Shown one piece after another: positions 37,543 through 48,599 of a stretch of 64,000 bases of DNA. The position numbers and the translations under genes were made by a program. The stretch is from Brucella rhizosphaerae. Its GTDB lineage: Bacteria; Pseudomonadota; Alphaproteobacteria; Rhizobiales; Rhizobiaceae. The stretch is from assembly GCF_002252475.1 (NCBI RefSeq), contig NZ_NNRK01000034.1, forward strand, positions 914,743-978,742, given 5' to 3'. Every line of letters starts with the position of its first letter. Position 1 is the stretch's first letter. The notes beneath the pieces are model-generated. The model did no database searches and had not been told where the DNA came from. It worked only from the letters and a program-made list of their open reading frames with translations.

Positions 37543-40482
37543 ATGGCGGCTGAAAATTCAAAGGAACTGCTTTTCGACCGTAACCTTTGTGGGCTGACAC
37601 CGCTTGATTCTGAACGAGCACAATCCTTTCTGACCGATCTTGAAGAACGGGCAAAGGAAGAGGAGCTTGGTCACGTCACTCAGCTCTTAGGCAATAAGCA
37701 AGCCAGAAGCTTTCTCGCAGCGGTCCTTGATCTGTCACCTTTCATTCGCGAATCCCTGATCCGTCAACCGCGTATTCTCGATCGAATTGCGGTTTTGACG
37801 CCTGAAGAGGCGCTCGCCAATATTCTTTCCGAGATTACCGCATACGGCACGGAAGACGGCGTCACTGAAGCTTCTCTGATGAGCAATCTGCGCCAGCGAA
37901 AGCGTGAGGCGCATGTGCTGATAGCACTTTGCGATCTGGCACAAGTCTTTAACACGGAAGCAACGACGAGCTGGCTCACTGATCTTGCCGAGGCTTGCAC
38001 CGGCGCTGCTATCCGTTTCCTCCTTCGCGATACCGACACTGCGGGTAAGATCAAACTGCCTGATCGTGAAAACCCGGACAAGGAATGCGGCTGGATCGTC
38101 CTTGGCATGGGTAAGTTCGGTGCGCGTGAGCTCAACTATTCTTCCGATATTGATCTGATCGTCTTTGTTGATGAAACGAGACCGGCAATCGGCGACCCCT
38201 ATGAATGCGTCGATACGTTCTCGCGTATGACGCGTCGTTTGGTGCGCATTCTTCAAGATCGCACCGCAGACGGCTATGTCTTCCGCGTTGATCTGCGTTT
38301 ACGTCCAGATCCGGGTTCGACGCCTCTGGCAATCCCCGTTGGTGCAGCTCTTCATTATTATGAAGGACGTGGTCAGAATTGGGAACGTGCGGCCATGATC
38401 AAGGCGCGTCCTGTGGCCGGTGATAGAGAGTCTGGCAAACAGGTGTTGGCCGAGCTCGCCCCATATGTCTGGCGTAAATATCTCGACTATGCAGCGATTG
38501 CCGACGTCCATTCCATCAAGCGGCAAATCCATGCCCATAAGGGGCACGGCGACATAGCCATTCGCGGTCACAACGTGAAGCTCGGTCGCGGCGGTATCCG
38601 CGAGATTGAGTTCTTTGTGCAAACGCAGCAATTGATTGCGGGTGGACGGTTCCCGGAACTGCGTGGCAATCAGACGGTTCCGATGCTGGGAAAACTTGCA
38701 GAGCGCGGCTGGATCAGTGAGAAAGCCCGAGATTGCCTTTCCAAGGAATATTACTTCCTGCGCGATGTCGAACATCGCATCCAGATGATTGCCGACGAAC
38801 AGACCCATATTCTGCCGGAAGACGATGAGGGCTTCGCCCGCGTTTCGCATATGATGGGTTATGCCGATACGTTAGCGTTTTCCGAAGTGTTTCTGTCGGC
38901 ACTGAAGGTTGTCGAAAAGCACTATGCAGCGCTGTTTGAACAAGCGCCAGATCTTGGTTCCTCCAGTGGCAATCTCGTTTTCACCGGCGATGTCGATGAT
39001 CCGGGCACATTGGAAACCCTTACCTCTATGGGATATGAGCGCCCCAGCGATATCTGCCGTGTTATTCGTACCTGGCATTTCGGTCGCTATCGCGCCACGC
39101 AATCAGCCGAAGCAAGAGAACGCCTCACAGAGCTGACCCCGGCCTTGCTGCAAGCTTTTGCTGCAACCGAGCGTGCCGACGACTCACTCTTGCGGTTCGA
39201 TGGGTTCTTGCAAGGTCTGCCTGCAGGCATTCAGCTTTTCAGTCTGCTGCAATCAAATCCGCGTCTTCTCAATCTCCTTGTGATGATCATGAGCGCGGCT
39301 CCTCGACTAGCTGAAATCATCACACGCAAGCCGCATGTTTTCGACGGCCTGCTCGATCCGGCGATTTTTTCTGAAGTGCCGACCCGGGTCTATCTTGAAG
39401 AACGGTTGCGCGCATTTCTGGGTGCTGCAACAGATTTCGAGGAAGTGCTGGACCGCCTGCGTATTTTTGCAGCCGAGCACCGTTTTCTTATCGGCATTCG
39501 TCTTCTGACAAGCGCAATTGATGGCGTCCGCGCCGGTCGCGCCTTTTCTGATCTTGCTGAATTGATGATCGGGAAAGCCTTTGAGGTCGTCGAAGCCGAA
39601 TTACAAAGACGCCACGGCAAAATAAAAGGTGCCAAGGCTGCACTTCTCTCCATGGGTAAGCTCGGTAGTCGCGAACTGACAGCCGGCTCCGATGTCGATT
39701 TGATCCTGCTTTATGATCACGACAAGGATACTGAGGAATCGGACGGCGACAAGCCGCTGGCTCCATCGCAATATTATATCCGGCTCACACAGCGGCTCAT
39801 CGCGGCACTCTCCGCTCCGACCGCTGAGGGCGTGCTTTACGAAGTCGATATGCGATTGCGCCCATCGGGCAACAAAGGCCCTGTCGCTACGCATATTGAA
39901 TCATTCGGAAAGTATCAGCGCACAGAAGCCTGGACATGGGAGCATATGGCACTGACGCGCGCACGCCCAATTCATGGCGACGTTGCATTTATAGATTTCA
40001 TCAAGGATGAAATTGACGAAGTGCTCTCTACCAAGCGCGATAGACAGAAGATCGCCAAGGATGTGCGTGAAATGCGCGATCTTATCTATCAGGAAAAGCC
40101 ACCACGCGACGATTGGGATTTCAAACTGAAACCGGGTGGTATTGTCGATCTGGAGTTCATCGCTCAGTTCGCGGTTCTTGTTGGAAAGGTCGCAAAGAAC
40201 CCGCGTCCTCTTGCAACTGAGGAAGTGCTCGCCGAACTTGATCCCTCATTCGCCGATCCGGCTACGATTGATACTCTGGTTGAAGCGCATCGCTTCTATA
40301 CCAATCTCAGCCAGACGATTCGTCTTTGCCTTGGCAGCGACGCAACGCGCGAAGAGTTCATTCCCGGAATGATTGATATTCTCTGTCGCGCTGCCGAACT
40401 GCCAGACATCAAACGCGTTGAGCATCATCTGACGGAACTTGCCGCGCATGTTCGAGCCAGCTTTGATAAGCTCATAGTCTAA
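37543..40482 (+). CDS. glnE: Bifunctional glutamine synthetase adenylyltransferase/deadenylase GlnE
   Basis: GlnE adds or removes AMP on glutamine synthetase in response to nitrogen status. The roughly 979-residue protein has two nucleotidyltransferase domains, N-terminal (GMGKFGARELNYSSDIDLIV) and C-terminal (MGKLGSRELTAGSDVDLILL), each with paired Asp residues and followed by a GlnD PII-uridylyltransferase-like helical domain. ATG at 37543 has AGAGGGG upstream and is preferred over ATG at 37528. Its stop (40480-40482) adjoins the stop of the convergent PleC-like gene with no base between. Confidence 0.96.
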   Translation: MAAENSKELLFDRNLCGLTPLDSERAQSFLTDLEERAKEEELGHVTQLLGNKQARSFLAAVLDLSPFIRESLIRQPRILDRIAVLTPEEALANILSEITAYGTEDGVTEASLMSNLRQRKREAHVLIALCDLAQVFNTEATTSWLTDLAEACTGAAIRFLLRDTDTAGKIKLPDRENPDKECGWIVLGMGKFGARELNYSSDIDLIVFVDETRPAIGDPYECVDTFSRMTRRLVRILQDRTADGYVFRVDLRLRPDPGSTPLAIPVGAALHYYEGRGQNWERAAMIKARPVAGDRESGKQVLAELAPYVWRKYLDYAAIADVHSIKRQIHAHKGHGDIAIRGHNVKLGRGGIREIEFFVQTQQLIAGGRFPELRGNQTVPMLGKLAERGWISEKARDCLSKEYYFLRDVEHRIQMIADEQTHILPEDDEGFARVSHMMGYADTLAFSEVFLSALKVVEKHYAALFEQAPDLGSSSGNLVFTGDVDDPGTLETLTSMGYERPSDICRVIRTWHFGRYRATQSAEARERLTELTPALLQAFAATERADDSLLRFDGFLQGLPAGIQLFSLLQSNPRLLNLLVMIMSAAPRLAEIITRKPHVFDGLLDPAIFSEVPTRVYLEERLRAFLGAATDFEEVLDRLRIFAAEHRFLIGIRLLTSAIDGVRAGRAFSDLAELMIGKAFEVVEAELQRRHGKIKGAKAALLSMGKLGSRELTAGSDVDLILLYDHDKDTEESDGDKPLAPSQYYIRLTQRLIAALSAPTAEGVLYEVDMRLRPSGNKGPVATHIESFGKYQRTEAWTWEHMALTRARPIHGDVAFIDFIKDEIDEVLSTKRDRQKIAKDVREMRDLIYQEKPPRDDWDFKLKPGGIVDLEFIAQFAVLVGKVAKNPRPLATEEVLAELDPSFADPATIDTLVEAHRFYTNLSQTIRLCLGSDATREEFIPGMIDILCRAAELPDIKRVEHHLTELAAHVRASFDKLIV

Positions 40483-42837
40483 TTAAGCTGCGTGAATCTC
40501 ACTATGCTGACTGGAAGCGATAGCTTGCCTCCGGTCCGGAATGCAGACCGAGACCACAGTTCCAACGCCTTCGGTCGAACGGATACGCAGCCAGCCACCA
40601 TGGAGTTCCGCGAGTGAGCGGGTAATCGCAAGACCCAGACCCGAACCGCTATGCGACTTGGTGAACTGGTTCTCGACCTGCTCAAATGGCTGACCGATTT
40701 TACGTAAAGCGGATTTCGGAATGCCGACGCCCGTATCCTGAATGGTCATGAACAGAGCCGATCCGGTTTTGCGTGCGCGCACCGTGATACGACCATTGTG
40801 GGATGTGAATTTCACCGCATTGGACAGAAGATTAATCAGCACCTGCTTGACTGCACGGCGGTCCGCATTGAGCTGCATGGCTTCTTCAATGCGGGTCTCA
40901 ACCGTGATGTTCTTTTCATCCGCCTGAAGCGAGATCATGCGCACGGTTTCATTTATCAGCGGGCATAGATCGATTTCTTCACGGTCGAGTGAGAAATGGC
41001 CTGCTTCGATTTTCGACATATCGAGAATGTCATTGATAACGTTCAGCAGGAAGTTGCCGCTGGTGTGAATGTCGTTGATATATTCTTCATAGCGGTCCGA
41101 ACCGAGTGGCCCGAAAGTGCCAGCCTGAATCATTTCGGAGAAGCCGATGATTGCATTGAGTGGCGTGCGCAGTTCGTGAGACATGTTGGCAAGGAATTCA
41201 GACTTGGCACGGTTTGCAGCTTCCGCGCGTTCCTTTTCCTGTCCGTACTTACGAGCAAGTTCGGATAGTTCACGCACGCGGTCGCGCTCACCCTTTCGGG
41301 CAATTGAGAGGTCGTGAATTGTTGCCATCAGACGACGTTCGCTATCGACAAGACGTTCCTGATGCTGCTTGATCTGGGTAATGTCGGTACCAATTGAAAC
41401 CAGACCACCGTCCTGTGTGCGGCGTTCATTGACCTGTAGCCAGCGACCATCGCTCAATTGACGTTCAAAAGTCTGACCGCCAGCACGGTTATGCTCATTC
41501 GCCATGCGGCGTTCAAAGCTGAACGGGCGTGTATGGGCATCAACTTCGTTGCGTGGCACACCGGGCTTCAGTGTCCAGACCGGAAGACCTGCATATTCAC
41601 TGAACTTGGAATTGGCCATCACCAGACGGTTATTGGAATCCCAGAGAACGAATGCCTCGGAAATATTTTCGATAGCTTCGCGGATACGCATGTCGGCCTC
41701 TGCCGTCTGCTGTGCAAAGCGATGCTGCTCACTGACGTCGAATGCAATGCCGACGAGGTGCAGATCATTCTCAGATGCGATTTCCGCACGAACCCGCATC
41801 CACACCCACGAACCATCGGCATGACGCATACGGAAGACGCGGTCCACATGCGAAATGTCGCCAGCCGCAGCCTGTTCGGCAATCGAATAAAGATCGCCGT
41901 CTTCTGGATTGATAATTGCCGATACATCACCAAAGGCGAGCACAGCATCCTGCGCCTCATAGCCGAGCATCTCATACATGGAACGTGACCAGTAGATACG
42001 TCCACGCGCCATATCCCAATCCCACAGACCACCACGACCGCGTGCCAGCGCCATATCAATACGACGCTGAATCTGACCGGATAAATCATCGGCTTCGCGA
42101 GCACGCGCTGCCTGACTGAAATATGCATAAAGGATCGCGAACATGACCCCGGTCGTGCCTGCAAAGAGTGTCACGTTGAGCGATACGGCGCGCTTCCATT
42201 CCGCAAAGATCGTTCTTTCCGGCTCAGCTGCAATAATCGCATAAGGCACGGTCATTGGTTTTGACACAGTACCATATGCAGCTTCACCGCTCATGACGAC
42301 GGTCAGAACACCGGCGCGTTCTGCAAACATGAACAAAGGCTGGATATCGCTGAATACATCATCGGCCTGTTTTCCAACGATGTCTGTTGCAGGCCCGGAG
42401 GCCGTGACGATGACTGAATCGTCATTGACCAGAGCAATCGTCATGCCGCTGGAAGAAAGGCCGCGTGAACGAAATTCAGCAATCGTATTATCTAGATCTT
42501 TGGGCGCCATTTGTGCGCCAGCTTGTGTGCCGTTGGCAGCACGCTCGATCATTTGCGCCAGATTTGCCGTTGCTGCGGACAAGGCGGCTTTGTGCTGCAA
42601 TTCAATATCTTCGCGCCATGACAACATCGAGAAAACGCGCGCCACGCCGAGTATGATCAGAAAGATGATAATGAGAGCCGGAACAAGACGGCGCAATACG
42701 GGCTCGACTGCCACGAACTTGCCGTAGGCAGGACCTGCAAGAAGCTTGGCATGCCCTGAGAGCCTGCCTTTCTTCCGCTTTCGTCCGGAGTCGCGATGCT
42801 TCCCCGCCGTCGCGTCGTACGCGTCGGTGCTCGCCAT
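40483..42837 (-). CDS. pleC: PleC-like PAS sensor histidine kinase
   Basis: 784 residues: two membrane segments (about 47-70 and 215-240) enclosing an extracytoplasmic region, two PAS domains (about 262-370 and 385-490), a coiled-coil (about 500-540), HisKA with His554 ([18 protein letters not shown]), and a HATPase ([31 protein letters not shown]). It fits PleC, the DivK phosphatase of alphaproteobacterial cell-cycle control; rhizobial pleC genes also lie next to glnE. The assignment rests on architecture and context. The 5' side (about 43000) contains TTAACGAGATGTAA, close to the CtrA motif TTAA-N7-TTAA. Confidence 0.7.
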   Translation of the reverse strand: MASTDAYDATAGKHRDSGRKRKKGRLSGHAKLLAGPAYGKFVAVEPVLRRLVPALIIIFLIILGVARVFSMLSWREDIELQHKAALSAATANLAQMIERAANGTQAGAQMAPKDLDNTIAEFRSRGLSSSGMTIALVNDDSVIVTASGPATDIVGKQADDVFSDIQPLFMFAERAGVLTVVMSGEAAYGTVSKPMTVPYAIIAAEPERTIFAEWKRAVSLNVTLFAGTTGVMFAILYAYFSQAARAREADDLSGQIQRRIDMALARGRGGLWDWDMARGRIYWSRSMYEMLGYEAQDAVLAFGDVSAIINPEDGDLYSIAEQAAAGDISHVDRVFRMRHADGSWVWMRVRAEIASENDLHLVGIAFDVSEQHRFAQQTAEADMRIREAIENISEAFVLWDSNNRLVMANSKFSEYAGLPVWTLKPGVPRNEVDAHTRPFSFERRMANEHNRAGGQTFERQLSDGRWLQVNERRTQDGGLVSIGTDITQIKQHQERLVDSERRLMATIHDLSIARKGERDRVRELSELARKYGQEKERAEAANRAKSEFLANMSHELRTPLNAIIGFSEMIQAGTFGPLGSDRYEEYINDIHTSGNFLLNVINDILDMSKIEAGHFSLDREEIDLCPLINETVRMISLQADEKNITVETRIEEAMQLNADRRAVKQVLINLLSNAVKFTSHNGRITVRARKTGSALFMTIQDTGVGIPKSALRKIGQPFEQVENQFTKSHSGSGLGLAITRSLAELHGGWLRIRSTEGVGTVVSVCIPDRRQAIASSQHSEIHAA

Positions 42838-43169
42838 CTGTTGGTCCCTCTTGATTTGCCGTTACAGTTCCCAAGATGCGCCAGAAGCGCTGTCCGCCCG
42901 AAACTGCTTGAACTGAAATCTCTACTCAAAATGTTTCGGAATACGCCGTCTCCGAACAGCTTCAATGAATCAAAAGTGATTCGCGCTGTCCAGTGAATTC
43001 GTTAACGAGATGTAAAAAACACCACTGACGCAATCGGTTTTTCTTTTGAATCTCAATCTGTTAAGCGGAATCAGTTTCGGAAGCGGTCCATCTAACATCA
43101 TGAAAAGACTCACGAAAGCCGTAAGTTTTTGCAGGCTATATCTGGCTTTGCTTGAATAACGATGGGACT

Positions 43170-43203
43170 GTTACACCCGGCCCATTTCTGGGCCGGGTGT
43201 AAC
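43170..43203. terminator. Long perfect hairpin downstream of pepN
   Basis: GTTACACCCGGCCC at 43170-43183 pairs perfectly (14 bases) with 43190-43203 around a 6-base loop. It lies 33 bases beyond the pepN stop on the minus strand. No T tract follows, so factor-independent termination is uncertain; it may protect the transcript end. Confidence 0.6.
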
Positions 43204-43235
43204 AGATTAGCAAATCGCAATGTATGATTCGCGAA

Positions 43236-45887
43236 TCAGGCCAGAGTTCTGTCCACGATGTCGCGAAGATCGGTTGAGAGCTTCGATGCTCCGGCAATGC
43301 GTGCCAGCGCAGCACGTGCATGCTCGCGACGGGTATCTTCCAGCGAACGCCATGACCGCAAAGCAGTAAGCAGGCGTGCCGCCAGCTGCGGGTTTTCAGG
43401 GTCGATAGACAGAATGATGTCGGCAAAGAAGGCGTAAGCTGCCCCATCTTTCCGATTGAAGCCGGTTGGATTGCTGGCTGAGAATGCGCCAATCAGCGCG
43501 CGCACACGGTTCGGATTGTCGAAAGAGAAAAGCTTGTGCTTGGTGAGTGCCCGAACGGCATCAAGCGCCTTTTCCCCGGGGCGAGTTGCTTGCACTATAA
43601 ACCATTTGTCCATCACCAACCCATCGTCGCCGAACCGCTTCTCGAACGATGCAAGTGCTCCCTGCGCCTGGTGGCTGTCTCCGAAACGATGCACCAATAC
43701 GCTCAGAGCGGCTGCGCGGTCGGTCATGTTATCGCCATCGGCAAACTGCTGAGCTGCCCGGGCAGGGCTGTTTTCGTATCGGCTGAGATAGTCGAGAAGC
43801 ACGTTGCGCAAGGCGCGCTTGCCAGCCGGTATTGCGTCTGGTGAGAACGTTCCTTCCTGCTGCAAGCTTGCATAAAGCGATGCGAAATCGCGTGCATAAG
43901 CGGAAACGATCGCAGCGATGAGGTGGTCACGGCTTGCGCGAATTGCGTCGGGATCGACATTGTGTCCCATTTCGCGCGCGATATCGCCTTCGGTCGGCAA
44001 GGTGAGGCAAAGAGCACGGAACGCCGCATCAAGCGTCTCATCCGAGGCAACGCGTCCCGCAAGTTCAATGATTCTGTCGTCAGTCTCCGGCTCATATCCA
44101 CCACGTACACGCTTGGCGCCGTCCAGCAGGGCCTGTGTGAAAATGCCGGTAAGAGCTTGCCAACGGGCGACCGGATCGCTGTCATTCAGCGCCAGGAATA
44201 TGAGGTCTTCCGCCGTGAGGGGTGAAACCAGATTGATCGGTGCAGAGAAACCGCGCAGCAATGACGGGACGGGACGTTGCTTGATGCCATGAAAGACGAT
44301 CGTTTCAGTAGAGCGACGAAGATGGATGATGCCATCATGCACTTCACCACCTGCAACCAACGAGGGCTCAATGTCTTTGCCGTCTGATCCGAGAAGACCA
44401 AAGGCAATCGGAATATGCATTGGCTTTTTTGTCGGCTGGCCCGGTGTGGGCGCGAGCGACTGTGTGAACTCAATAGTGAAAGTTTCTTTTGCGGCATTAA
44501 AGTCGAAGCTGGCTTCGACTTTCGGAGTTCCAGACTGATCATACCAGAGCGCGAATTGTGAGAAGTCCTGTCCTGATACATCGGCAAAGACTTTGATGAA
44601 ATCTTCGATGGTTGCCGCTTCACCATCATGACGCTCAAAATAGAGGTCCATACCTTTGCGGAACATATCGGGCCCAATGATGGTGCGGATCATGCGCACC
44701 ACTTCTGAACCTTTTTCGTAAACGGTAGCTGTGTAGAAATTGTTGATCTCGCTATACTCGCGAGGGCGTACCGGATGCGAAAGAGGACCGCTGTCTTCCG
44801 GGAATTGCTGCGCCTTGAGAATTTTCACTTCCGCGATGCGCTTCACAGGGCGCGAGCGCTCATCCGCAGAAAATTCATGATCGCGATAAACGGTCAGACC
44901 TTCTTTGAGGCAGAGCTGAAACCAGTCGCGACAAGTAATGCGGTTGCCGGTCCAGTTATGAAAATATTCATGCGCTATAACAGTTTCGATGCCTGCATAA
45001 TCCACGTCTGTTGCGGTATCGGAGTCAGCGAGTACATACTTATCGTTGAAGACGTTGAGGCCCTTGTTTTCCATTGCCCCCATATTGAAGTCGGATACGG
45101 CAACGATATTGAAGACATCAAGATCATATTCCCGCCCGAATTTCTCCTCGTCCCAACGCATGGAGCGCTTGAGCGCATCCATGGCGTAAAGCGCGCGATC
45201 CTGCTTGCCATGTTCGACATAAATAGCGAGGTCGACCGGGCGACCTGATTGCGTGGTAAAGTGGTCCTTCACGACGTCAAGTGAACCTGCAACAAGGGCA
45301 AACAGATAAGACGGCTTCGGGTGCGGGTCGTGCCAGATGGCAAAATGTCGATCCACATCGCCTGATACAGTGCCATGTTCGACGGGATTGCCGTTTGCGA
45401 GCAAAATCGGCGCGGCTATCTTCTCAGCGTCAACACGTACGGTATAAACCGAAAGCACATCAGGGCGGTCATAATAATAGGTGATGCGTCGGAAGCCTTC
45501 CGCTTCGCACTGTGTGCAATAGACATCACTCGACCGATATAGCCCCGAGAGCTGGCGGTTCGTGGTCGGATTGACTTCTGTGATGATCTCCAGCGTGAAG
45601 CGGTCTGCATCGGGTAGATCGGTGATTTCGAGCTGATCGGGTGTCGCTGAATAAGCATTGTCACCCAGTGGTGTACCATTGAGGCTCAAGCCGATCAGTT
45701 TCAACTCATCTCCATCCAGAACAAGTGGCGTTCCTGGAGGCGTTTCAGCGCGCCGCTCGATGGTCAGCTGGGCTTTGACAATCGTCTTTTCCGGCTCAAG
45801 TATGAAGTCGAGTTTCGTTTCTGGAATGGCGTAAGGGGTAGGGCGATAATCTTCGAGGCGGAATGTATGGCCGGTTTCAGTACGCAT
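43236..45887 (-). CDS. pepN: Aminopeptidase N
   Basis: An M1 zinc aminopeptidase that removes N-terminal residues from peptides in the cytosol. The GAMEN motif appears as GAMEN in NMGAMENKGLNVF and the zinc site as HEYFH in VIAHEYFHNWTGNRI, with the second Glu in LKEGLTVYRDHEFS. The C-terminal helical domain typical of bacterial PepN follows. About 883 residues from ATG 45887, which gives the usual MRTETGHTFRLEDY start; an in-frame upstream start exists at 45917. Confidence 0.96.
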   Translation of the reverse strand: MRTETGHTFRLEDYRPTPYAIPETKLDFILEPEKTIVKAQLTIERRAETPPGTPLVLDGDELKLIGLSLNGTPLGDNAYSATPDQLEITDLPDADRFTLEIITEVNPTTNRQLSGLYRSSDVYCTQCEAEGFRRITYYYDRPDVLSVYTVRVDAEKIAAPILLANGNPVEHGTVSGDVDRHFAIWHDPHPKPSYLFALVAGSLDVVKDHFTTQSGRPVDLAIYVEHGKQDRALYAMDALKRSMRWDEEKFGREYDLDVFNIVAVSDFNMGAMENKGLNVFNDKYVLADSDTATDVDYAGIETVIAHEYFHNWTGNRITCRDWFQLCLKEGLTVYRDHEFSADERSRPVKRIAEVKILKAQQFPEDSGPLSHPVRPREYSEINNFYTATVYEKGSEVVRMIRTIIGPDMFRKGMDLYFERHDGEAATIEDFIKVFADVSGQDFSQFALWYDQSGTPKVEASFDFNAAKETFTIEFTQSLAPTPGQPTKKPMHIPIAFGLLGSDGKDIEPSLVAGGEVHDGIIHLRRSTETIVFHGIKQRPVPSLLRGFSAPINLVSPLTAEDLIFLALNDSDPVARWQALTGIFTQALLDGAKRVRGGYEPETDDRIIELAGRVASDETLDAAFRALCLTLPTEGDIAREMGHNVDPDAIRASRDHLIAAIVSAYARDFASLYASLQQEGTFSPDAIPAGKRALRNVLLDYLSRYENSPARAAQQFADGDNMTDRAAALSVLVHRFGDSHQAQGALASFEKRFGDDGLVMDKWFIVQATRPGEKALDAVRALTKHKLFSFDNPNRVRALIGAFSASNPTGFNRKDGAAYAFFADIILSIDPENPQLAARLLTALRSWRSLEDTRREHARAALARIAGASKLSTDLRDIVDRTLA

Positions 45888-46186
45888 TGCGAAACTCTTC
45901 TTTGGAGCGCAGCCCAAAATTCTGAAGCGATTTTTGGACGAGATACGCGTTAAAATAAATTACGAGAGCGCCTATACGATTTAATCAAATCAAACGGCGC
46001 CCCAAGCACTTCGATGCAAGAGTCGTATCCGGCTTTTTAGCAAACGACAAGAAAAGCGAAGTTGCTCAATATTTTTTACCTACTGATCTCTGCTTGGCTG
46101 GCACTTTATTGCGAACCGGCCTATGGATAGCGCAATAACTATAATTTCCCGCCTTGCACTTTATCTCCCGTTTAAGGAATTGCGTT

Positions 46187-47176
46187 GTGAAGTCCCTTCC
46201 GGACGCGGCCTCCGCAAATGTTCAGGTCAGCGAAACCAGCGAGCCTGATCTGCTTCAGAACAACCCCATGCTGGGGATCAGCCTTAAGGTCGCTTCGGTT
46301 GCTGTTTTTGTGGGAATGTCGACTTTGCTCAAGGCTGCTGAGGGCATTCCTCTTGGTCAGCTGATCTTCTTCCGTTCATTCTTCGCAGTGCTGGCGATCC
46401 TTGTCTATTTTGCTTTACGGGGACAACTGTCTGGCATTCTTCAAACGCGCCACGGCTTCAGCCACTTCTGGCGCGGGATGGTTGGTGTGGGTGCTATGTC
46501 GCTGAGCTTTTATGCGCTGACAAAGCTACCTTTGCCTGAAGCCATCGCCATCAATTACGCGTCACCGCTCATTGCTGTGGTGCTGGGCGCTCTTATCTTG
46601 CATGAAGTCGTCAGGCTTTATCGTTGGAGTGCGGTGATCATAGGTCTGCTTGGTGTCATGATCATTATCTGGCCACGCATGACGTTATTTGCGGAAGGCA
46701 ATGTAGGGCACAACGAAGCCATGGGTGCGCTTGCGGCCCTCGGTGGGGCAGCAATGGCTGCTTTTGCAATGATGCTGGTGCGCCGTCTTGTGCAGACAGA
46801 GCGCACATCGACAATCGTTATCTATTTCTCGATTTCAGCCAGTGTCATTGCACTGGTCAGTGTTCCATTTGGCTGGGTCATGCCAAGCTGGCCTCAGCTC
46901 GCAATGCTGATAGGGGCGGGGATTGCCGGCGGCATCGCCCAGATATTGCTTACGGAATGCTATCGACACGCACCAATGAGCACGATTGCACCATTTGAAT
47001 ACACATCGATGCTGCTCGGCTTGGGTATCGGGTTTCTATTCTTTGGCGATATTCCGACCTTCGAGATGCTGTTAGGCAGTGCAATTGTGATGACAGCCGG
47101 TGGTTATATCATCTATCGCGAGCATCAGCTGGCGATAGAGCCGCACAAGGCGAACACACCGCAACAGTCACAGTAG
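46187..47176 (+). CDS. DMT-family (EamA) membrane transporter
   Basis: About 329 residues with ten hydrophobic segments arranged as two EamA repeats. The first half contains EGIPLGQLIFFRSFFAVLA and SFYALTKLPLPEAIAINYASP; the second contains QILLTECYRHAPMSTIAPFEYTSMLLG. Such proteins export metabolites; the substrate cannot be told. The start is GTG at 46187 with AAGGA about 8 bases upstream; a TTG at 46154 is also in frame. Convergent with the MFS gene (20 bases between stops). Confidence 0.88.
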   Translation: MKSLPDAASANVQVSETSEPDLLQNNPMLGISLKVASVAVFVGMSTLLKAAEGIPLGQLIFFRSFFAVLAILVYFALRGQLSGILQTRHGFSHFWRGMVGVGAMSLSFYALTKLPLPEAIAINYASPLIAVVLGALILHEVVRLYRWSAVIIGLLGVMIIIWPRMTLFAEGNVGHNEAMGALAALGGAAMAAFAMMLVRRLVQTERTSTIVIYFSISASVIALVSVPFGWVMPSWPQLAMLIGAGIAGGIAQILLTECYRHAPMSTIAPFEYTSMLLGLGIGFLFFGDIPTFEMLLGSAIVMTAGGYIIYREHQLAIEPHKANTPQQSQ

Positions 47177-47196
47177 TCTTTTATACCAGGACAAGA

Positions 47197-48450
47197 TCAC
47201 GCTTGCCCCGGCGTTCCTTCTGCGCGCGGGTCGAGCTGCATTGTTTCCGGCGTCGATTGACCATCGGGTGTATGGAACTTGAATTCTGTTTTCTGATCAC
47301 TGATTGCAGGACGCTCGAACCGGCGGATACGCCAGAAAGCGTGGAGTCCGTAAACCGCATAAGCAACAGCCATGGTCACGAAGAAGCCGGACGCGCCGAT
47401 GAGATCCATCATCGGGCCTGAAATTGCCGGTCCAAGCACGCTGCCGCAGCCGTAAATGATCAGAAGGCCGCCGGAGATTTTCACGAACTCATTGGTATCG
47501 GCATAGTCATTGGCGTGCGCTACATTGAGACTGTAGATAGGATAGAGCACAGAGCCGAACAGGAACATCATGATGTAAAGCGTGTAAGGTGATGTTGGAT
47601 GGATTAACAGCATGATAGCCGACAGCACAAACCCAATAACACCTGCTATGACCATCACAATTCGACGGTCTACGAGGTCTGATGCACGGCCAATCGGGTA
47701 CTGAAAAATTGCGCCACCGATCATGGCACAGGCAAGCATGGTCGCAATGCCAAAGGTCGTAAGCCCATTCATTTCGCCATAGATCGCGGCGAGAAAGCTC
47801 CATGTGCTAGCAACAATACCGGCAATGAATGAACCGATGGCTGCAGCCGGCGAGCGTCGATAAAGGCCTTTCAAATCGAGCGAAGCCTGAGTGAGCGGGT
47901 TTGGCGACTGCGCACTTGAAAGTGTGGTCGGAAGCAGGGCGCTTGCATAGATGATGGCGCAGACAATGAAGAGTGTAACGGTCGTCGCATCGCCAAAGGG
48001 CAAAATATATTGTCCGCACATCAGACCAAGCATCGTGATGATCATGTAGAACGAGAAAATCTTGCCACGCGTTTCGTTTGTAACGCGCTCATTCAGCCAG
48101 CTTTCGATAATCATGTAGGAACCGGCAAGCGAGAAGCCTGCGATGCCACGAAAGATCATCCACGCATAAGGGCTTATGATCAAAGAATGCAGGAGCAGTG
48201 CAATCGAGAGGAGTGTCAGCAGGGCTGAAAACACGCGCACATGACCGACGCGTCGCACCAGATGCGGGATCAGGATGCAGCCCATCGTGAAAGCGAGTGA
48301 ATAGGACGTTCCCATCCAACCGATAGTCGTGGTTGACCAGCCTTCGATCCCGCCGCGGATGGGCAGGAGAATACCCGCAAGCCCGCCTGCAAGCAGCATG
48401 AGAAATGTGCTTGCCAACAAGGCGGCTATGGGCAGGAGCTGTCCAGCCAT
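47197..48450 (-). CDS. MFS transporter (YcaD-like)
   Basis: 417 residues, 12 hydrophobic segments, with MFS motif-like GWMGTSYSLAFTMGCILIPHLVRRVGH between TM2 and TM3 and a matching repeat QYPIGRASDLVDRRIVMV in the second half. It resembles the YcaD / YfkF group of MFS permeases. The last 40 residues form a hydrophilic tail. ATG at 48450 has GGAG 8 bases upstream and is chosen over an ATG at 48462. Substrate unknown. Confidence 0.85.
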   Translation of the reverse strand: MAGQLLPIAALLASTFLMLLAGGLAGILLPIRGGIEGWSTTTIGWMGTSYSLAFTMGCILIPHLVRRVGHVRVFSALLTLLSIALLLHSLIISPYAWMIFRGIAGFSLAGSYMIIESWLNERVTNETRGKIFSFYMIITMLGLMCGQYILPFGDATTVTLFIVCAIIYASALLPTTLSSAQSPNPLTQASLDLKGLYRRSPAAAIGSFIAGIVASTWSFLAAIYGEMNGLTTFGIATMLACAMIGGAIFQYPIGRASDLVDRRIVMVIAGVIGFVLSAIMLLIHPTSPYTLYIMMFLFGSVLYPIYSLNVAHANDYADTNEFVKISGGLLIIYGCGSVLGPAISGPMMDLIGASGFFVTMAVAYAVYGLHAFWRIRRFERPAISDQKTEFKFHTPDGQSTPETMQLDPRAEGTPGQA

Positions 48451-48599
48451 GATAAACTCCACGAAGGGCTATATTGTCCACGAGGACTATATTTAAAGAA
48501 TACCTGTTACCGTCAGGCGTCGTTCAAAATGCGAACTACTGCATGTTTGCGGCATGTTGGTGACAGTCTTGCTGGCGATGCCACTGAAATGAAGGAATA

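Noticed and set aside
43170..43203. Riboswitch or tRNA-like structure at the long hairpin
   Set aside because: It is a simple perfect stem-loop with no further helices, placed just after the pepN stop.
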